Made by a program: the position numbers and the translations under genes. This document shows, piece after piece, positions 48,053 to 62,520 of a stretch of 64,000 nt of DNA. How positions within the stretch are numbered: position 1 is the stretch's first letter; each line of letters opens with the position of its first letter. The notes beneath the pieces are model-generated. The model made no database searches, was not told the DNA's origin, and saw nothing but the letters and a program-made list of their open reading frames with translations. The DNA comes from Rostratula benghalensis (lineage: Eukaryota > Chordata > Aves > Charadriiformes > Rostratulidae). The stretch spans positions 62,001-126,000 of the forward strand of contig VXAI01000021.1 in assembly GCA_013399305.1 (NCBI GenBank). The letters run 5' to 3'.

Positions 48053-51000
48053 ACTGCTATGTGAACAAAGTGGCATATGGTTTTGAGGAGCTTACTGTTG
48101 TCTTCCAGTGAGCTGACATCACCAGTTTTAAATGAGGATTTTCAAATGTTGTCGGGTTTTTATATATGCTTTTATGCTGATGTAATAAACTGTAGGAGAA
48201 ACACATCTTCGTGTGGAAGGCCAAAGCCTAGGCCACTTCTGACCAATTACAGCTCCCTGCGTTTCTTTCAGAGATCTAAGTTTTGCTAGAAGCCTGTGAA
48301 GTTCAAAGCTGTTTTCTTTTTAGAAAAAAAAAAAACAAACCACCAAACCTGGGTTACTAAACTGGGGATGAGGTGAAAGTGATAGAAAAGCAAAGTGCCT
48401 ATACTCCATCTTGATTATTCTAAATATTTATTTTTGTGAAAATCTCAATTTGAGATTATTTCCAACCAAAAAATTAATTCAAGTGGTTTATGGCCACTGC
48501 TGGACATCAGGTGTTGAGCTTGATGAGGCATCTGGTTTGATCTCTTTGTAGCTGTACATGTATCCCTACCCTAACAGAAGCAGCTATAGAGTCCATAGCC
48601 TGTCTCAAATGCACATTTTCTTCTATTTCCCGTTACTTGTAACCTACAGAGTGCTGAGACTTGAAGGGAAAGTTACTGGCTCTGGTTTTGTTCCTGGATG
48701 CGCTTGGTAATGTGACCTTTACAATTTTTGCCATCCTAATGTTTGTCCTGCTGTGAAGTTGCATAGAAGTGCTGCTTCACCACACTTGGGAAGTTGTGTA
48801 ATGTGAGCCAGTTCATATACTAAACAGTATTTAAATATATCAGTCTTAAACTGATACATTGCTGTCCTGGAGTTTTGGGTTTCCCCTGGTAACAGGCTGT
48901 TTTTCATAGGAGTCTAAACTGCTCCTGTGTCATCAGATTTGTACTCTTTGTCTTTTGCTCAGGGATTGTGTTTTATATGAAAATTCTCCTATAATGATGG
49001 GTCAGATTCTTGTTCTTGCTACACTTGTTGGATTTGTGTTTTGGTTTTTTGCTTTTGTTTTTTTTTCTTTTCATGTTATAACTCCAGTGCCTCACTGACA
49101 GTTCTTTGGATTTACAGCAGTTTGACACAGCAGAGCAGTATAATGTCCTACTGTGGACCTTAGTGTCTTCCATACATCCATATAAGAGTCACCATACAGA
49201 AGTCGGAAAATGTGTGCTGCCAAAAATCTGGTTTAGTTGTTGTTCCTGAATTACATGTAGGCTAAACACTTCAATGAAGACTAGACCATCAGCATTAAAG
49301 GGTATAAATAGAAATATTAGTCAAATATGATTTGATTATAAACTGTACCAAAAAAACTTCTCTGATATATTCTCTTACTGTCAACTGTGATGTTTATTTA
49401 AAATGACATATACTACTGAAGAGAAGCATTTAGTAGTTGAAATGTAAGTGGGTGTCTAAGAAGCAATACGTATACAGCAGCATTTTTCTCTTCCAGTTTT
49501 GTGTTTCCAAAAGACCTAATCTCTGACTTTCATAATAATAACTATTGGCAGTACTGGAAGTAACTTTTTTTAGTTTTCTTATTCCTCTGATGCTATATCA
49601 AACCTTCATTCTTTGGTATTCAGCACGTCAGTGATGTGGGATTATCTTACTGCTCACCCTTTGATTTTTTCACTCTTTCCCTGTGGCAACTTTCCCTGCT
49701 GGATGCATCTGGATTTAGCTTGATTCCCAGCCTTGCCAGCAGCATTGTAAAATCGAACGGTAGCATTTGAAAAAAAAACCTGCTCTATTGAAAAACAAGC
49801 TGGAGCAATCCAGATTTGGATTTCAAAGGGAATGGAACGATCTTGATCCATCCTGCTTTGCAAGCTCAGCACCATGGAGTACGACTGACTGTAAGCTTAC
49901 TTGCCATTATGAAAAACTGAAGAGTATTTAGTGTAATGACAGGCTCTAAGGTGGGATATGTGAGATCATGAAGAAGCCCTGAGTCTGCCTCTCCACGGGC
50001 AAAACCGTGCTCTGCTTATGCTATTGTAAAAATAGCATGACGGTTCTGAGGTTATCATGCCTTACTTGAGATTTATGCTGTTCCACAGGAAACACAATTT
50101 AACTGTGCATTACTCCTGAAACTATCTGAATTTGTGCCCTGTCACATTAACTGGAGTTGGTTTATTTTATCCAGTGTAACCAAAAGAAAGGTCAGGTTCC
50201 ATGACTGTTGGCTGGAGGGTCAACTGTTACTGTTTGGTTAAGAGCCTTGGACTCCATGCTGCTGGGCTGACTTACCCTGGTTTTGGATTTGTCCTTCTGT
50301 ATAAAGGCAGAGACTATAAATTTTTAATTTGGGAAAAAGGTCTAGGTGTTGGATTCTCTACTTTCAAGCATTGCTACTTGAGAGAAATACAAACCCACAC
50401 ACATAATGAAAGGGTTTGGTGTCTAAAGTTTTAGGTATCGTACCCTTTCTGCAAAGAGGTGTGCCTTTATTTTTAACTTTGGAAAAACCTTTATGTAATC
50501 TTTAACTTTTTCTTTACTTTCTTCTTGTAAGTAAATGATCTCTGAATCTATAGCAACTGTATTTCTATGTTGATATAGTAGACAGAGCTTGGATATTGCC
50601 TCTGTTCTAAGCTATCCACAAGTACTTAAAATTTTCTCAGAAAATTGACCTTTGAGCTTAAAATTGTTATGTTTGACCTCTAGTCCAGAAATGACTTCTT
50701 TCTCTCTTGAGATCTTGATAGGAATCTGTATGACTAGGTTTATTTTATCTGATTGTTGGCAGCAGGGGGTGGTAAGGAGGAGGAGGTCACTAGTTCAATT
50801 CCTTGCTGGAAGTAAATCCTTGAGAAAATAAGGATAATCCTTCATTTGATGTTTACTCAGTTGGTTGCTTCCCAGTACTTAGCTTGCTACACATCAGACT
50901 TCATAATTTTTGTACTTCCTTTCTCTTTCATTAGCAGTCCTAGAAGTTGTTAGTTTTGCATTAATAGGTGTTGATAAATAGTCATGTAGGTGAAACATGC

Positions 51001-54000
51001 ACAGTTAAGCAGAGGTACTGTTAGGAACAGGTAAAGTTTTAAATTTGAGTCCTAAACATCTTATAGGAGAATGCTTATAGCAAAAGTTAGGGGGTTGTTC
51101 CAGAACAGAACACAACCACATGCTTGTTTTTCATCTGAGTAGATGAAAAAGGTACTTCACTGTAAAAGGGCCTGTCGTTTAAATCAATTGTGGATGTTGT
51201 CCAGAATCTCATGCCATTTGGCACTGTCAAGCCCAAACATCAGCCTAGTTCAACTTTGTGTATGTCTACACTGCGCTTACTAGCCAGGCAAGAAGGAGGG
51301 CTTCAGACTGCTGTGGTGAGTTAAGCTGATACGTGATTTGGCCAATTTGAAAGTGTCTTGGTTACCTCTACACTGCTACCAATTTTACACAGATTGGCTC
51401 TTGATGAGCACAGCAGGAATGTTATGATAAAGTAGCTGCTTTTTTTTTTTTTTTTTTGGTATCAGACCAGTGTTCTATCTTGTTACAGTATGGTGTAGTA
51501 GCTGTTGTTCAGTTTTGGGAATGTTGTAGGAGCTGACTTCAGAATCACCAATAGTAGGAATATTTTTTTTATCCCTAGTATCTGTTACTTACCAATTGCC
51601 TTCTAGCTGAATGTGTCAAAGCTCATCTATTGGTTGTTTTTTATTCAGATATAGTGATATGAATCTATTCACAGTGCCCATCTGTATTTTAGGTATATGT
51701 GGTTGTATATTGTACAAACCCCCAAATGAATGAAAAGAAGATTCAAAATCCATTTCTCCTTTTACTTCCTTCTCTATTTAAAACTTTGTTTACTTTTTAC
51801 TTCATCAAGAGAGCACACATCCTGGTGTTAAAAAAAGGGGCATTCTTGATATATCAACTTTATACCTTTCATCATCCTGTGTTGGTCTAATGTTATTTTG
51901 AATGTCTCTTTTTATTCAAGTCTTCAAAACTGACAATCTGTATATTTTCATTCTACCCTGATATGATCCTTCCACACTCATCATTCTTGCTGCTTGTCTC
52001 TTAATATTACCAATTTCTGCTATGCACGTTCAAGGTCAGTATTCAAACTGAGGATGCATCATGGATTTATGCACTGGTATTCTCTCATTTTCTAGTATAA
52101 CTTTCAATTTCCCTGTTCAGTGCTTTGCTGTTGCTTTTGATTACCTCTGCACGTGGAGTTGATGTTTTTATTATGCTGTCCGAAGTAACGGTAAGTATTT
52201 TCTTGAATTACTCCAGTTAACTTGGGATTCAAAAATATATAAATTTCTAGTTTGTGTTATTATTTCTATTATTTATTTGTTGACACTGAATTTCATCTAC
52301 AGACATGTTGTCCATACACCAAGATTTGATATTTCGTTGGCTTAAGTACTTAAGAGGGACTTAAGTAATACATTAGTCTCGTGCTAGCCTGCTGTGGAAG
52401 GGTAAATTTCACCCTTTATGAACTGATGCATGCTGTCACATTAATCATGGATGTACTGAGTATTTCCTAGGGCAATATAAAGGATCAGATTTTCCTATTA
52501 ACCCCTTCAGATCTGGACTGAGTGCTGATGACATATCCAGAATGTGCACCACAAACTTGATGTATTGTGATCTGTAGTTCTGGTGATCCATCTTAGTATG
52601 ACCATAGGGGAAATACAGAAGTAGCAATCTGCTGGATGCTTGTGACCTTTTCAATCTCAGGGTATCTCAACTAGTATATCCAGGTGTTGAGAGATTTGTG
52701 TGGGTGGTTTTTTCCTGTTGCTCCTTCTATTTGTAACAGCTTTTTTTTTTTTTCCCTCAAAGCAATTCTGTAAGGATTGCCCCAAAGCCTAAAACATTAA
52801 GTGGAATTTTGAAGAAGTGACTGAGTTATGCTGATCTACCCCTTTGCTTTAATACATTTTTTTAAAAAAGGAAAATCTATTTTTTCTTTGCTGCTACTTG
52901 AAAGATTTTTCTAGGTGGGTAAGCAAATGGCAGGCTCAAGCTTAGGAGGTTTGATTTATTATTATTTTTTTTTTTAATCATCTATGATGTTGAGAGTTAT
53001 TTAATGACACTTCTGTTTTGCTGCCTATAACTCTGACGATGTTCCTTATGCAAATTACTTTGAGAGTTGCGGACTCAGTGTTCTATAAAAGCTCGAGATT
53101 TTTTTCCAAGTATAGTGTATCATAATATATAACAGGATTTGCTGATGTCTGATTTGTCTTTCTGTTGGTCACTAAAAATACCATCAAATTGATAAACCAA
53201 ATAAAATGTGTCTCCTTCATATACCCCAGATGAGGGGGGAAGTGAAAAGCTATGAAGATGGTTCTTCTTCCTACTTTCTAAAAATACCCAAAAGAAATAA
53301 AACTGCAATATAAGGGGTGTAAAAATATGAACAGATGGAATAAGTTTTTTCATCCCTGCAAGCTTATAATTATTATTTTGGTGGTTCTGGTTTGGGAAGA
53401 GAACTTGATGGGGTCAGTGATCACTGATAGCTGTAAAATTGGCAAACTGTGCCCAGCTGTTCAGTGGATGCTTGTCTGATCATGGAAATCCCGCTTTATG
53501 AAGGAGAGCAGGGAGAAAGAGAGGAACATGCTGGTATCTTAGTGGATTTAGATTTACACAGTAACATCTGCTAAACGTGCAGTGACTCTTACTTAACAAT
53601 TTAGACTAAACCCCATAATTATTTAATGAGCAACCTCCCTCTTCCATTTGTTTTGCTTCCCACCCCTCTCCAAAAGTGCTGGCTTCAGGATCTATATAAG
53701 GTATGCCTTAGTCTGTTTACCCACTGCCCACCCTGAGTATTGTGTGCGTTGCTTTGATTTTTTTATTAGCCTTTTATTTTTAAATCTTTGTGAAATTACA
53801 GGGAAGGAGGAAAGGAACAGGACCTTCCAATGACAGTCCATAGCTCCTGTTAACTAGTGACAGATGCCTTTTGACATGACATTTTAGGGACTTTGAGGCT
53901 CTTGATAATAATATTTGTGGTTCAGGAATGACCTTGTGTATCAGAAGGTCTTTGCCTATCTTGCATGTCACCATGAGTTAAACATTGTGGTGAAACAGCA

Positions 54001-55562
54001 CAAAACCCATAACTACTGTGTCTGAGCCTCCTGCAGCCTCTTTATCCCCTTGTCATGTTAGGAAGAAAATAAAAATGGATGTATCTTTCTAGAAAATAGA
54101 GGAAAAAAAATGTTGCTGAAAGGAAGTAGCTGTTTGAATATACTGTATCCCTTACAGTGAGACTGCAGTGTAAATTGTTATAGTTATTTTCCACTGTTGC
54201 ACTGTGAAGTTTTGTTCTGATTGTGCTTCAGTTTTGGAATGAGTTCCCACCAAAGCGAACTCCTTATCAGAAGCCTGAAGCCAGTCTCTTGTACTTCAGT
54301 CAATGTGGTGACTACAGCTCCTTGTTGTGTGTCAGATTTAGGCTTCCAGACTTTGCGAGGGCTGAAAACGCTGTTGCTTCTAGAGAATGGAAACTGATAG
54401 GTGGCTGGGGAAGTGGAAACAGGAGAGCAGTGTAAGGGCTATATACAGCTAATGAGCTCAGGGAAAGTAGTATTAAAGGAGCACCCAAAACTGTTCTTAT
54501 TTATTTTTTTTGCAATGGTTGCATTTATGTGTATTCATTGTTAATGAAACCTTCTCTGCATGTCGTGTTGGACTTACTGGCTCTGCCCCTAAGACTTGCT
54601 GAAGCCATGAATCGGGAAGACCTTCAGAGTTAAGTGACTCCTTTTTCCTCCTTAGTTGAGGGTAAGGAGAGAGTCTAAACCATCATCACTTTATTTGCTG
54701 CTGAGTTTGATGTGAAGTAGTTTTATTTAAATTTTTTTTGATCAACAGGAAATTCTCTGTGATAGAGAGGCGTCTCTGCAACCAGCACTGTTGTCCCTCT
54801 ACTGGAGGTGCCTCCTGTTTGAACAATAGATGTTGTAGAATAAAAAAACGCTGAAGCAGAGCTCTATCATGCCAGTCAGTCACTAATACAAGGCTCCCTG
54901 TAGATTTAGTGACATAAGTGAGAACAATTCCTGCTCTTGCCTGCATTATCCTAGTCTGATTATCAAGGGAAAGGAGATGTAGTTGATTTCTTTGTATGGC
55001 TTATTTTCCTCTCTTGTTTTCTCTCCTTCCTTATTTTACTTGAGAGGTAAGCCACAACAGAGAAGCTGGCTTTCAAGACAGATACTTTGTCGTTTCAATG
55101 ATGATATCTGTTCTTCCAAGGAAAGCTGTCCTGTCTCCTTGTGTGGTAGAGAAAGTTGGCTGAATCAGTGATTTAGTTGAAGGATAACCCTCCTTTTGAA
55201 AACAATTCATTTGTGATGATACAAAATGGGATTTTTTAAATTGTTTTCTAGAAGTTTCTTGCCTGTTCACTTCTGTACTCAGTCATGTGTTGGGAAATTA
55301 TTTTGCACCCTTTCCCTCCCATTTCACTGAAGTCAGAGGGTGAGTAAGGATTTAGTCACACAGTAAAGCCTGACTAGTAGGGAAATCATGAGCCATACAC
55401 TTATCTGGTGTAAATTTAGTGCAGCTCTGTTGAAGTCAGTGTTGATTTAAATTGGCTGGTCATCTGATCAGCCGTAGCACATGTTCTTAATTATCATTCT
55501 GCTGTGTGCATCTCCATTGTTTAGCATTTTGATCAGAAGAGGGAAGTGGCTATGACAACTAA
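48053..55562. other. Intron sequence without recognised elements
   Basis: No exon, RNA gene or classified transposon was recognised. An A-run lies near 48325; T-runs lie near 51440-51459, 52740-52754 and 52965-52976; a G/T-rich tract is at 49032-49075. A relic of the old repeat is noted at 55404-55465. Confidence 0.45.
55404..55465 (+). repeat. Possible relic of an ancient dispersed repeat
   Basis: CTGGTGTAAATTTAG, then CTCTGTTGAAGTCAGTG, then GATTTAAATTGGCTGG follow the order of an old repeat that I recall from reptile and bird genomes, with a TTACAC/GTGTAAA core and a GAAGTCAATGG core. This is the longest of several scraps in the window. The family name is not claimed. Confidence 0.35.
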
Positions 55563-57385
55563 TATCACAGAATCACAGAATATCAGGGATTGGAAGGGAC
55601 CTTGGAAGATCATCTAGTCCAATCCCCCCTGCCGGAGCAGGAACACCTAGATCAGGTCGCACAGGAACATGTCCAGGCGAGTTTTGAGTATCTCCAGAGA
55701 AGGAGACTCCACAGCCTCTCTGGGCAGCCTGTTTCAGTGTTCTGTCACCCTCACTGTGAAGAAGTTTTTTCTCATATTTAAGTGGAACTTCCCATGTTCC
55801 AGCTTGCACCCATTGCCCCTTGTCCTATCATTGGCTGTCACTGAGAAGAGCCTGGCTCCATCCTCCTGACACTCACCCTTTACATATTTATAAACATTCA
55901 TGAGGTCACTCCTCGGTCTTCTCCAAGCTAAAGAGACCCAGCTTCCTGAGTCTTTCCTCATATAGGAGATGCTCCCCTCCCTTCATCATCTTTGTAGCCC
56001 TGCCCTGGACTCTCTCAAGCAGTTCCCTGTCCTTCTTGAACTCAGGGGCCCAGAACAGGACCCAATATTCCAAATGGGGACTCACCAGGGCAGAGTAGAG
56101 GGGGAGGAGAACCTCTCTCGACCTACTAACCACCCCCCTTCTAATACACCCCAGGATGCCATTGGCCTTCCTGGCCACCAGGCCACAGTGCTGGCTCATG
56201 GTCATCCTGCTGTCCACAAGGACCCCCAGGTCCCTTTCCCCTACACTGCTCTCCAACAGGTCATTTCCCAGCCTATACTGGTACCTGGGGTTGTTCTTTC
56301 CCAGATGCAAGACTCTACGCTTGCCCTTGTTATGTTTCACTAAATTTCTCCCCGCCCAACTCTCCAGCCTGGGAGGCCTTAGCTTTCCTAGTTGCATCCC
56401 TACATCCTCTGACAACAGTCTTATATTCCTCCCAAGTGGCCAACCCCTCCTTCCATGATCTGTAGGCTGTCCTCTTCCACTTGAGTTTGCCCAGCAGTTC
56501 CCTGTTTAACCATGCAGGTCTCCTGGCTCCCTTTCTCAACTTCTTACCGGTTGGGATGGTCTGATCTTGAGCTTGGGAGAAGCAGTCCTTGAATGCTAAC
56601 CAACTGTCTTGGGCCCCCTTTACCTTCAAGTACCCTATCCCATGGGATTTCCCCTAGCAATTATTTGAAAAGGCCAAAGTTGGCCCTACTGAAGTCCAGG
56701 GTTGCGATTCTGCTCAGCATTCTATTCCGGCCACATGAGATCCTGAACTTCACCGTCTCATGATCACTGCAACCAAGGCTGCCCTCAACCTTCATGGCTT
56801 CAACCAGACCCTCCTTATTAGTGAGTATAAGATCTAGCAGTGCTCCTCTCCTAGTTGGCTCATCCACCATTTGCATCAGGAAGTTAACATCAATGCACTG
56901 GAGGAACCTCCTGGATTGTGGCTGGCTGGCTGAGTAGGCTTTCCAGCAAATATCAGGGTGGTTAAAATCCCCAACAATAACCAGGGTCTGTAATTGCAAA
57001 GCTGCTATCAGCTGCTTGTAGAAGGCCTCATCAGCTTCCTCATCCTGATCCGGTGGCCTGTAATAGACAGCCACAACAGTATTACCCATGCCAGCCTGCC
57101 CCTTAATCCTCACCCACAAACTCTCAACTCACTTCTCATCCACCCCTGGACAGTACTCAATACATTGTAGTTGCTCTCTCACGTAAAGAGCAAATCCAGC
57201 ACCTTGCCTTGCTGGCCTGCCTTTCCTGAGAAGGATATAGCCATCCATGACCAATTCCAGTCCTGTGAGCTGTCCCACCATGGCTCTGTAACTGCCACCA
57301 GGTCATAATCTCCTGACCAAACATGGATTTCTAGCTCCTCCTCGTTTTTCCTCATGCTGCATGCACTGGTGTACAGGCAATGTGT
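55563..57385 (-). mobile_element. CR1 LINE with internal RT deletion, antisense in intron 1
   Basis: The 3' end is at the left (ATCACAGAATCACAGAATATC, 55564-55584). On the minus strand the right part encodes the endonuclease: SMRKNEEELEI near 57345, VAVYYRPPDQDEE, VGDFNHPDICW with the catalytic-site Asp/Asn, TRRGALLDLILTNKEGLV and the SDHE signature. The linker follows, down to RKAKA (about 56375). It then jumps to the C-terminal RT/thumb part: [51 protein letters not shown]. The RT fingers and palm, including motif A and [F/Y]ADD, are absent. ORF1 and the 5' UTR are also missing, so the copy cannot move itself. Two changes of frame add to its decay. Long stretches remain open, so it is fairly young. 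Confidence 0.93.
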
Positions 57386-58960
57386 TACAATGGTGAAAAA
57401 TACATGGAGCCAAGTTAAAAATGCTAGGTATTCCCATTTAAATCTCTAACTCTTGATAGGAGAAATTCTGTCAGATTGAGAAATTATTGTTTGGGCCTCT
57501 CTATCTTTGTAGATCTTATCTATGGGCCTATAGTCCTAAAATAGCTATAACAAACCATACTGACAGAGTGGAATACATCCTGTTGCTTGGCTTCTTTGAG
57601 TTTGGGATCCAATGACAATGAGTGTAAGTTTTAAAATAACTGGTTGCTGTTTATGAATGCTGATGGGTGAGAATCTCCTGACCAGTTTACTGTTTTAAAC
57701 TAATGTGATTTGGCTTCTGTCAGTACAGTATGCACTTTCAGTGCTACAGTGGATGCTTCTTTCACAGAGGAGACATAATGCAGAAGGAACTTTATGGGAA
57801 GGATAGTTCTGCTCCTGGGTTTCCTTACCCCAGTTTTTAAAGTCTTAACAGCTGCTAAATAACTTTGTTGGAGTCTTTGGTTACATCTAATTTTTTTTTT
57901 CTTGGTGTTTTATGCTACTATAGAAACTTCATTTACTCTTTGTTTTTTCTAGTTAATTTTCTTTTTGTTGTATAAATGCTACTCAGATTTGTAAAGCCTT
58001 CCTTCTCACTTCATGGCATTGTGAGTCTGATGGAGCCATCAGAAAGCCCCTTCCAGTCTGACACTTCAGTCTCTACAAGGGATCATTGACGTGCCTTCTT
58101 TCTTCAGAAATAGTGTAGGACAAAATGAAGGCTTGCTGCTTGTGTTGGCTGTGTTGTCTGAAGTCCACAGGAACAACTGTGAAACTTGAAATTACGTCTG
58201 ATTCTTGAATTGATACCAGGATCAGGAGCAATAGCTGTCTTGAAAACAAAGGAAATACATGGAGAGAAATTATGTGTGGCTGAGAAGCTGTGATCCACAG
58301 TGGTAGATGTGGACTTGCTTGTATTTTTGTCATTCTGGGCAACTTTATTTTGTGCCTCTCTAGATAGTAGCAAGCCATGTCAAAATGATAATACTGAAAT
58401 GTACTACAGCCCTGGGGCCAGTTCTCCCCTTCATGGGATGTATATAACCCTTTCTAAAGTAGGAGTTATTTGGTATTCTGGGAATATCAGAAACTGAACA
58501 ATTGGACACCTGTTTCCAACATGGCTAGAGCACAGTTCTGTAATGTGATTAGAATAATATTCCTATCAACTTTATGCAATGTATAGAAAGGTCAGAGCAA
58601 ATCATATTGTAACATGGATACATGATTATCATTGTAAAGGATGATATCTGGCAGAGGCTGATAGTGGAAATCATTACTACTTCATTTCTAACATCATTCT
58701 TGAACACTTCCTGTTTTCCCAACTGTTCAAGCAGCAGAGATGTGGAATCAATTCATTAAGCTGATATGAACATCTGATAATTATTGTTACTGTTTCCATA
58801 AATTTCTTCAGATCCACCCTCCTAGGGAGCTTCATCCTGGCTGAGCAGTTGCTAACCTGAGAAACCTGCTTTCTGAATATTAAACTTCATGGATATTAAG
58901 TACTGCCAGAGGCCAAAAAAAGTCATTTAAAAGGAAATGGTTTTTTTATTCTTACAAAAC

Positions 58961-58978
58961 ATATATATATATATATAT
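58961..58978. repeat. (AT)9 microsatellite
   Basis: Nine AT dinucleotides, followed after GC by a further ATATATA. This is an ordinary short microsatellite. Confidence 0.95.
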
Positions 58979-61900
58979 GCATATATAAAAACCCCAACAT
59001 CCTTACATCTTGATGTCCTCCTCTACTGACTATTTCTATAATACAAAGACTTGTCAATTTTAAACTAAGTTTCTTCGCTGCCTCTTTTCACATATTTTGA
59101 AACAGGAATGTCATTACTCTGAAAAATGCATCAGAAAGTTGCATCTCTATGCTAAAACCTTATTTGTGTCTTTGTCAAACTACAGATACTATTATAGAAC
59201 TTATTTAGTAATAATCTTTTCCGAATTGCAATCATTTCCAAGGCCCCAGCAGAATACATAAGTTTTTCACTGTTTTTTACAGGCGATGTATCCTTTAGTC
59301 AGACTCGTGTTTCTGTCTGGTCCATGTTGAATACTGACAGAGCATTAATACCAATAGTGTACTCCTATTTATTTAAAACTGACCTAACTCTATGTGGTAA
59401 CACCGTACATACAATTTATGAGTTTCTAGCACAGTGATAGATTGCACAGCATTTGTTCAACTCCCATTTCTCCAGTGATATTCTTGAACCTGAGGAATTA
59501 GCTCATCTCTCTAATATTTTGCTGTGGGCAATGCACGTAAGAGGTAAATTCCTTGTTTCTGGCCAACAAAAGGAACTGTCCAGCGTTTTCTGAGCTGAAT
59601 ATATCCAAACACTGGGTAAACTTGAAGTGGCTTTTAATGTTGCCTTTCAATGCTTTAAAAGCCTGTCAGCTAAGAAATATTTTTCTATACGTAGAGTATG
59701 TGTGTTTATACGTTTGTACATCTCTGTATGTTGAGAAAGACTGTGGGTAGTCTCAAAGACAAATGCTGTTTGCAGCCTCATTCTAGCAGTTGCAGGGCAA
59801 AAGTGATGCAAGCTTGAACTTTTGAATATCCTCATGAAGCCTCCAAAACCTTCTGAGCTTGTGAAAGCATGCAAAATTAAGAAACTGGTTTTAGCAGCAA
59901 TGATAAACTATGATGGTATTCAGGCCAAATAATAAAGAATTGTGTCTAAACTGTGGTATAGCTGAAAATATCAGTGCAGGTGAAAGGAAAGGAGAAGAGA
60001 GGCATAATACTGAAGCTATTAATTTGTTTGGTATTAAAAAACATCTTAAAAATTTCAAAGTTAATGAGATATATAATAGTCTCCCTCCTTCGCAGCTGAT
60101 TCTCATCAGCCATTTAGAAAAGAGCTAACATAGGAGAAGAGAGCATACCATTAGCTGTTTGTTCAGAATGACTCTGCAAAATAGTCCTTAAAGGTCTACT
60201 GACGTCTTTCTGACAATCTCCTGAAGTTCTCCAAGCTGCTAGTTGCTGCAGTATATCGGGTTGTCATCAGACCTGGATCTGAGTTGTATAACAGAAAAGC
60301 CCTTACGCTGCAACCTGCTTTAAACCAACAGTCTCTGAATAATGTAACTTGGGAACGTACACTTCCAATGGAGTCATTTGAGCTCTGTGTTGACCTGTGC
60401 AGCGGGATGACCCCCAGTGGGGGTGATACGTTTATCACTAACACAATCATATTTTCTGCCAACAGACTTTATGATTGGATCTCTACACTTAATATAATTT
60501 TGTCTGTAAAAAAAAGTGTGCAGACATCCCCACTGCAGAACAGTACTTGCTGGCAAGTCTACTTTGTGACTTTTGGTATGCAGGTTGTATATGTAGTATC
60601 TTGTATTGTATATGTATTATACTACTCCTGGAAAACTTGTTTTACTTGAAAATATCTTTCAGCCTTGAGTCTCACAAACTACCCAACCAATAGCCTTCCA
60701 TCATGCAGATATTAATTGTGATATCAATATTTTCATTACTGTCATGTTTCAGTGTCTGCTGTAGAGAGTAAGGGGTGAAAGAAAAGGGATTAAAAAGAGT
60801 GGGAGCTGTATTGCAGTGAAGTTTGGTGTTGAGCTATTGCGTGTTACATGCAAATTATGTTCACTTGCACTAAGTTACAGTTGTGTGAGAAAAAGTCTTC
60901 CGAGCACTCAAAAACGTGATGAGTTGTCATCCTGAATAGTTAGAGGTAATTTTGGAAACTGAGATCCTTTCCCCCTTCCCACTTACCTTGTCTGAGCCAG
61001 GTGTCATGCAGCCAGCTGGAAAAGCAAAGTTTCCCTTACTGCTTTACCAAATGCGCTACATTTTCTGAAGTGGGATGAACCCATATCTGCTTTTCTTATT
61101 TTTAGGACTGAAAAGTAATTTGGTTTCCACAGTTTGATCCTTGGTGTATTTTGAGAATAGCCTTCCAGTCATTCTGAATTGCATGCATTGCTTTGATATT
61201 AAATTTTCATGTTATGAGTTCCATTGAAAAGAAATGTGTTTTCTACCCCCTGCAGTAAAATGTTGGTTTATACCAAAGCAGTCTGAGAGGCAAATTGGCT
61301 GCTTATTTAAGGATGTGTTAATGAAGAGTTGTGAACCTAAATATCTTGATTGGAATGAGTAAATTACATGAAGACAGATAACAATGCTGCGTTGGGGTTG
61401 CCACCCAAAAAATCAGCTCAGTGGTCAGAACAACTGAGGGCTGTTTATTGTCTGTTGCTGTTTGGTGTGCAGGTGAGAAAGCGGATAACCACTAAAAGCA
61501 GAGGACAGTGCTACCCACATTATATAATTTTGGGTTGCAACCATTTTTAATAGTTCTCAGAGAATGTTTCCCTAGTAAATGACAAGGGGCAGAGAGAGGA
61601 AGAAAGGTGACTGGAACGATAGTGACATTTGAAAGGGGAAGAGCCTTGTCAGAGGCTTGACTTTGTACAGATAAGAAATATATTTTCTGATTGTACAGAA
61701 GGTTGGTAGAGGCTGCTGCACTGGGCAGATAAGAAGTGGGGTTACATGCTGGTTTATCTGTAAGGAGACGGAGTGTTCCTCTCGCACTTGTGGTGTATTT
61801 AATTTAGATCAAAAAATCCCAGGGGATTTACAGCTAATCATAAACCAGCATAGATTAAGAAAAACCCTCTGAAGAATGTTACAGTGAGATATAATATGTT

Positions 61901-62409
61901 GTATATAAATGGATGTAAGTAAGTACACACAAATATATTTTTAATGTGAATTGAAGGTCATTCTGCTGTACTAGTGAAGGACATCGTAAATGTTTCTTGT
62001 GGGAAATTAAATGTAGGTGTGTTAGGGAATCTTGCTGAATATAGAGCCAGGCATGCCCTTTGGCTGAAGAACTGGCCCCTTCACGGGCAGCATGCTTGGT
62101 GGCATGACTTGTTACAGTGCCAGGCTAATCTATGGTAGGAGCTTGCCAGAACTCAGGGCTGCTGTAAATTACACCAGACCTCAGGCAGCCCTGGGCAGTA
62201 TTTAGAGTTCAGAATTTATGTATTTTTGCTCTACATGTTGTTAGTGAAGGAGATGATAATACTTGATCTGTTTTTTAAGTTTTCATGTTTTAACTGGTAG
62301 TGGTTGTGACAGTTGTTCAGTGAACTCATCCAAGTTCTAAAACAGGTACCATATGGACAGTGCTAGTATAAATTTTTGTCTGCTGCCCGGCTAATCTATT
62401 GGCACAATC

Positions 62410-62520
62410 TGAAAAAAATCCCCCAGCAAACCAAACCAAAAAACAAAAACTCCCAAAACAATCAAACCCCACACAATGCCTAAAAAAACACTAACCAAAG
62501 AAAAAAAAAAAACAACAGAC
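62410..62520. repeat. C/A-rich low-complexity tract
   Basis: The plus strand is mostly A and C, with words such as CAAACCAAACCAAAAAAC and CAATCAAACCCCACAC, ending in an A12-type run near 62500. It is the complement type of the G/T-rich tracts elsewhere in the window. Confidence 0.85.

Noticed and set aside
50770..50825. TAGTTCAATTCC resembling a tRNA B-box
   Set aside because: No matching A-box, acceptor stem or cloverleaf could be built around it.
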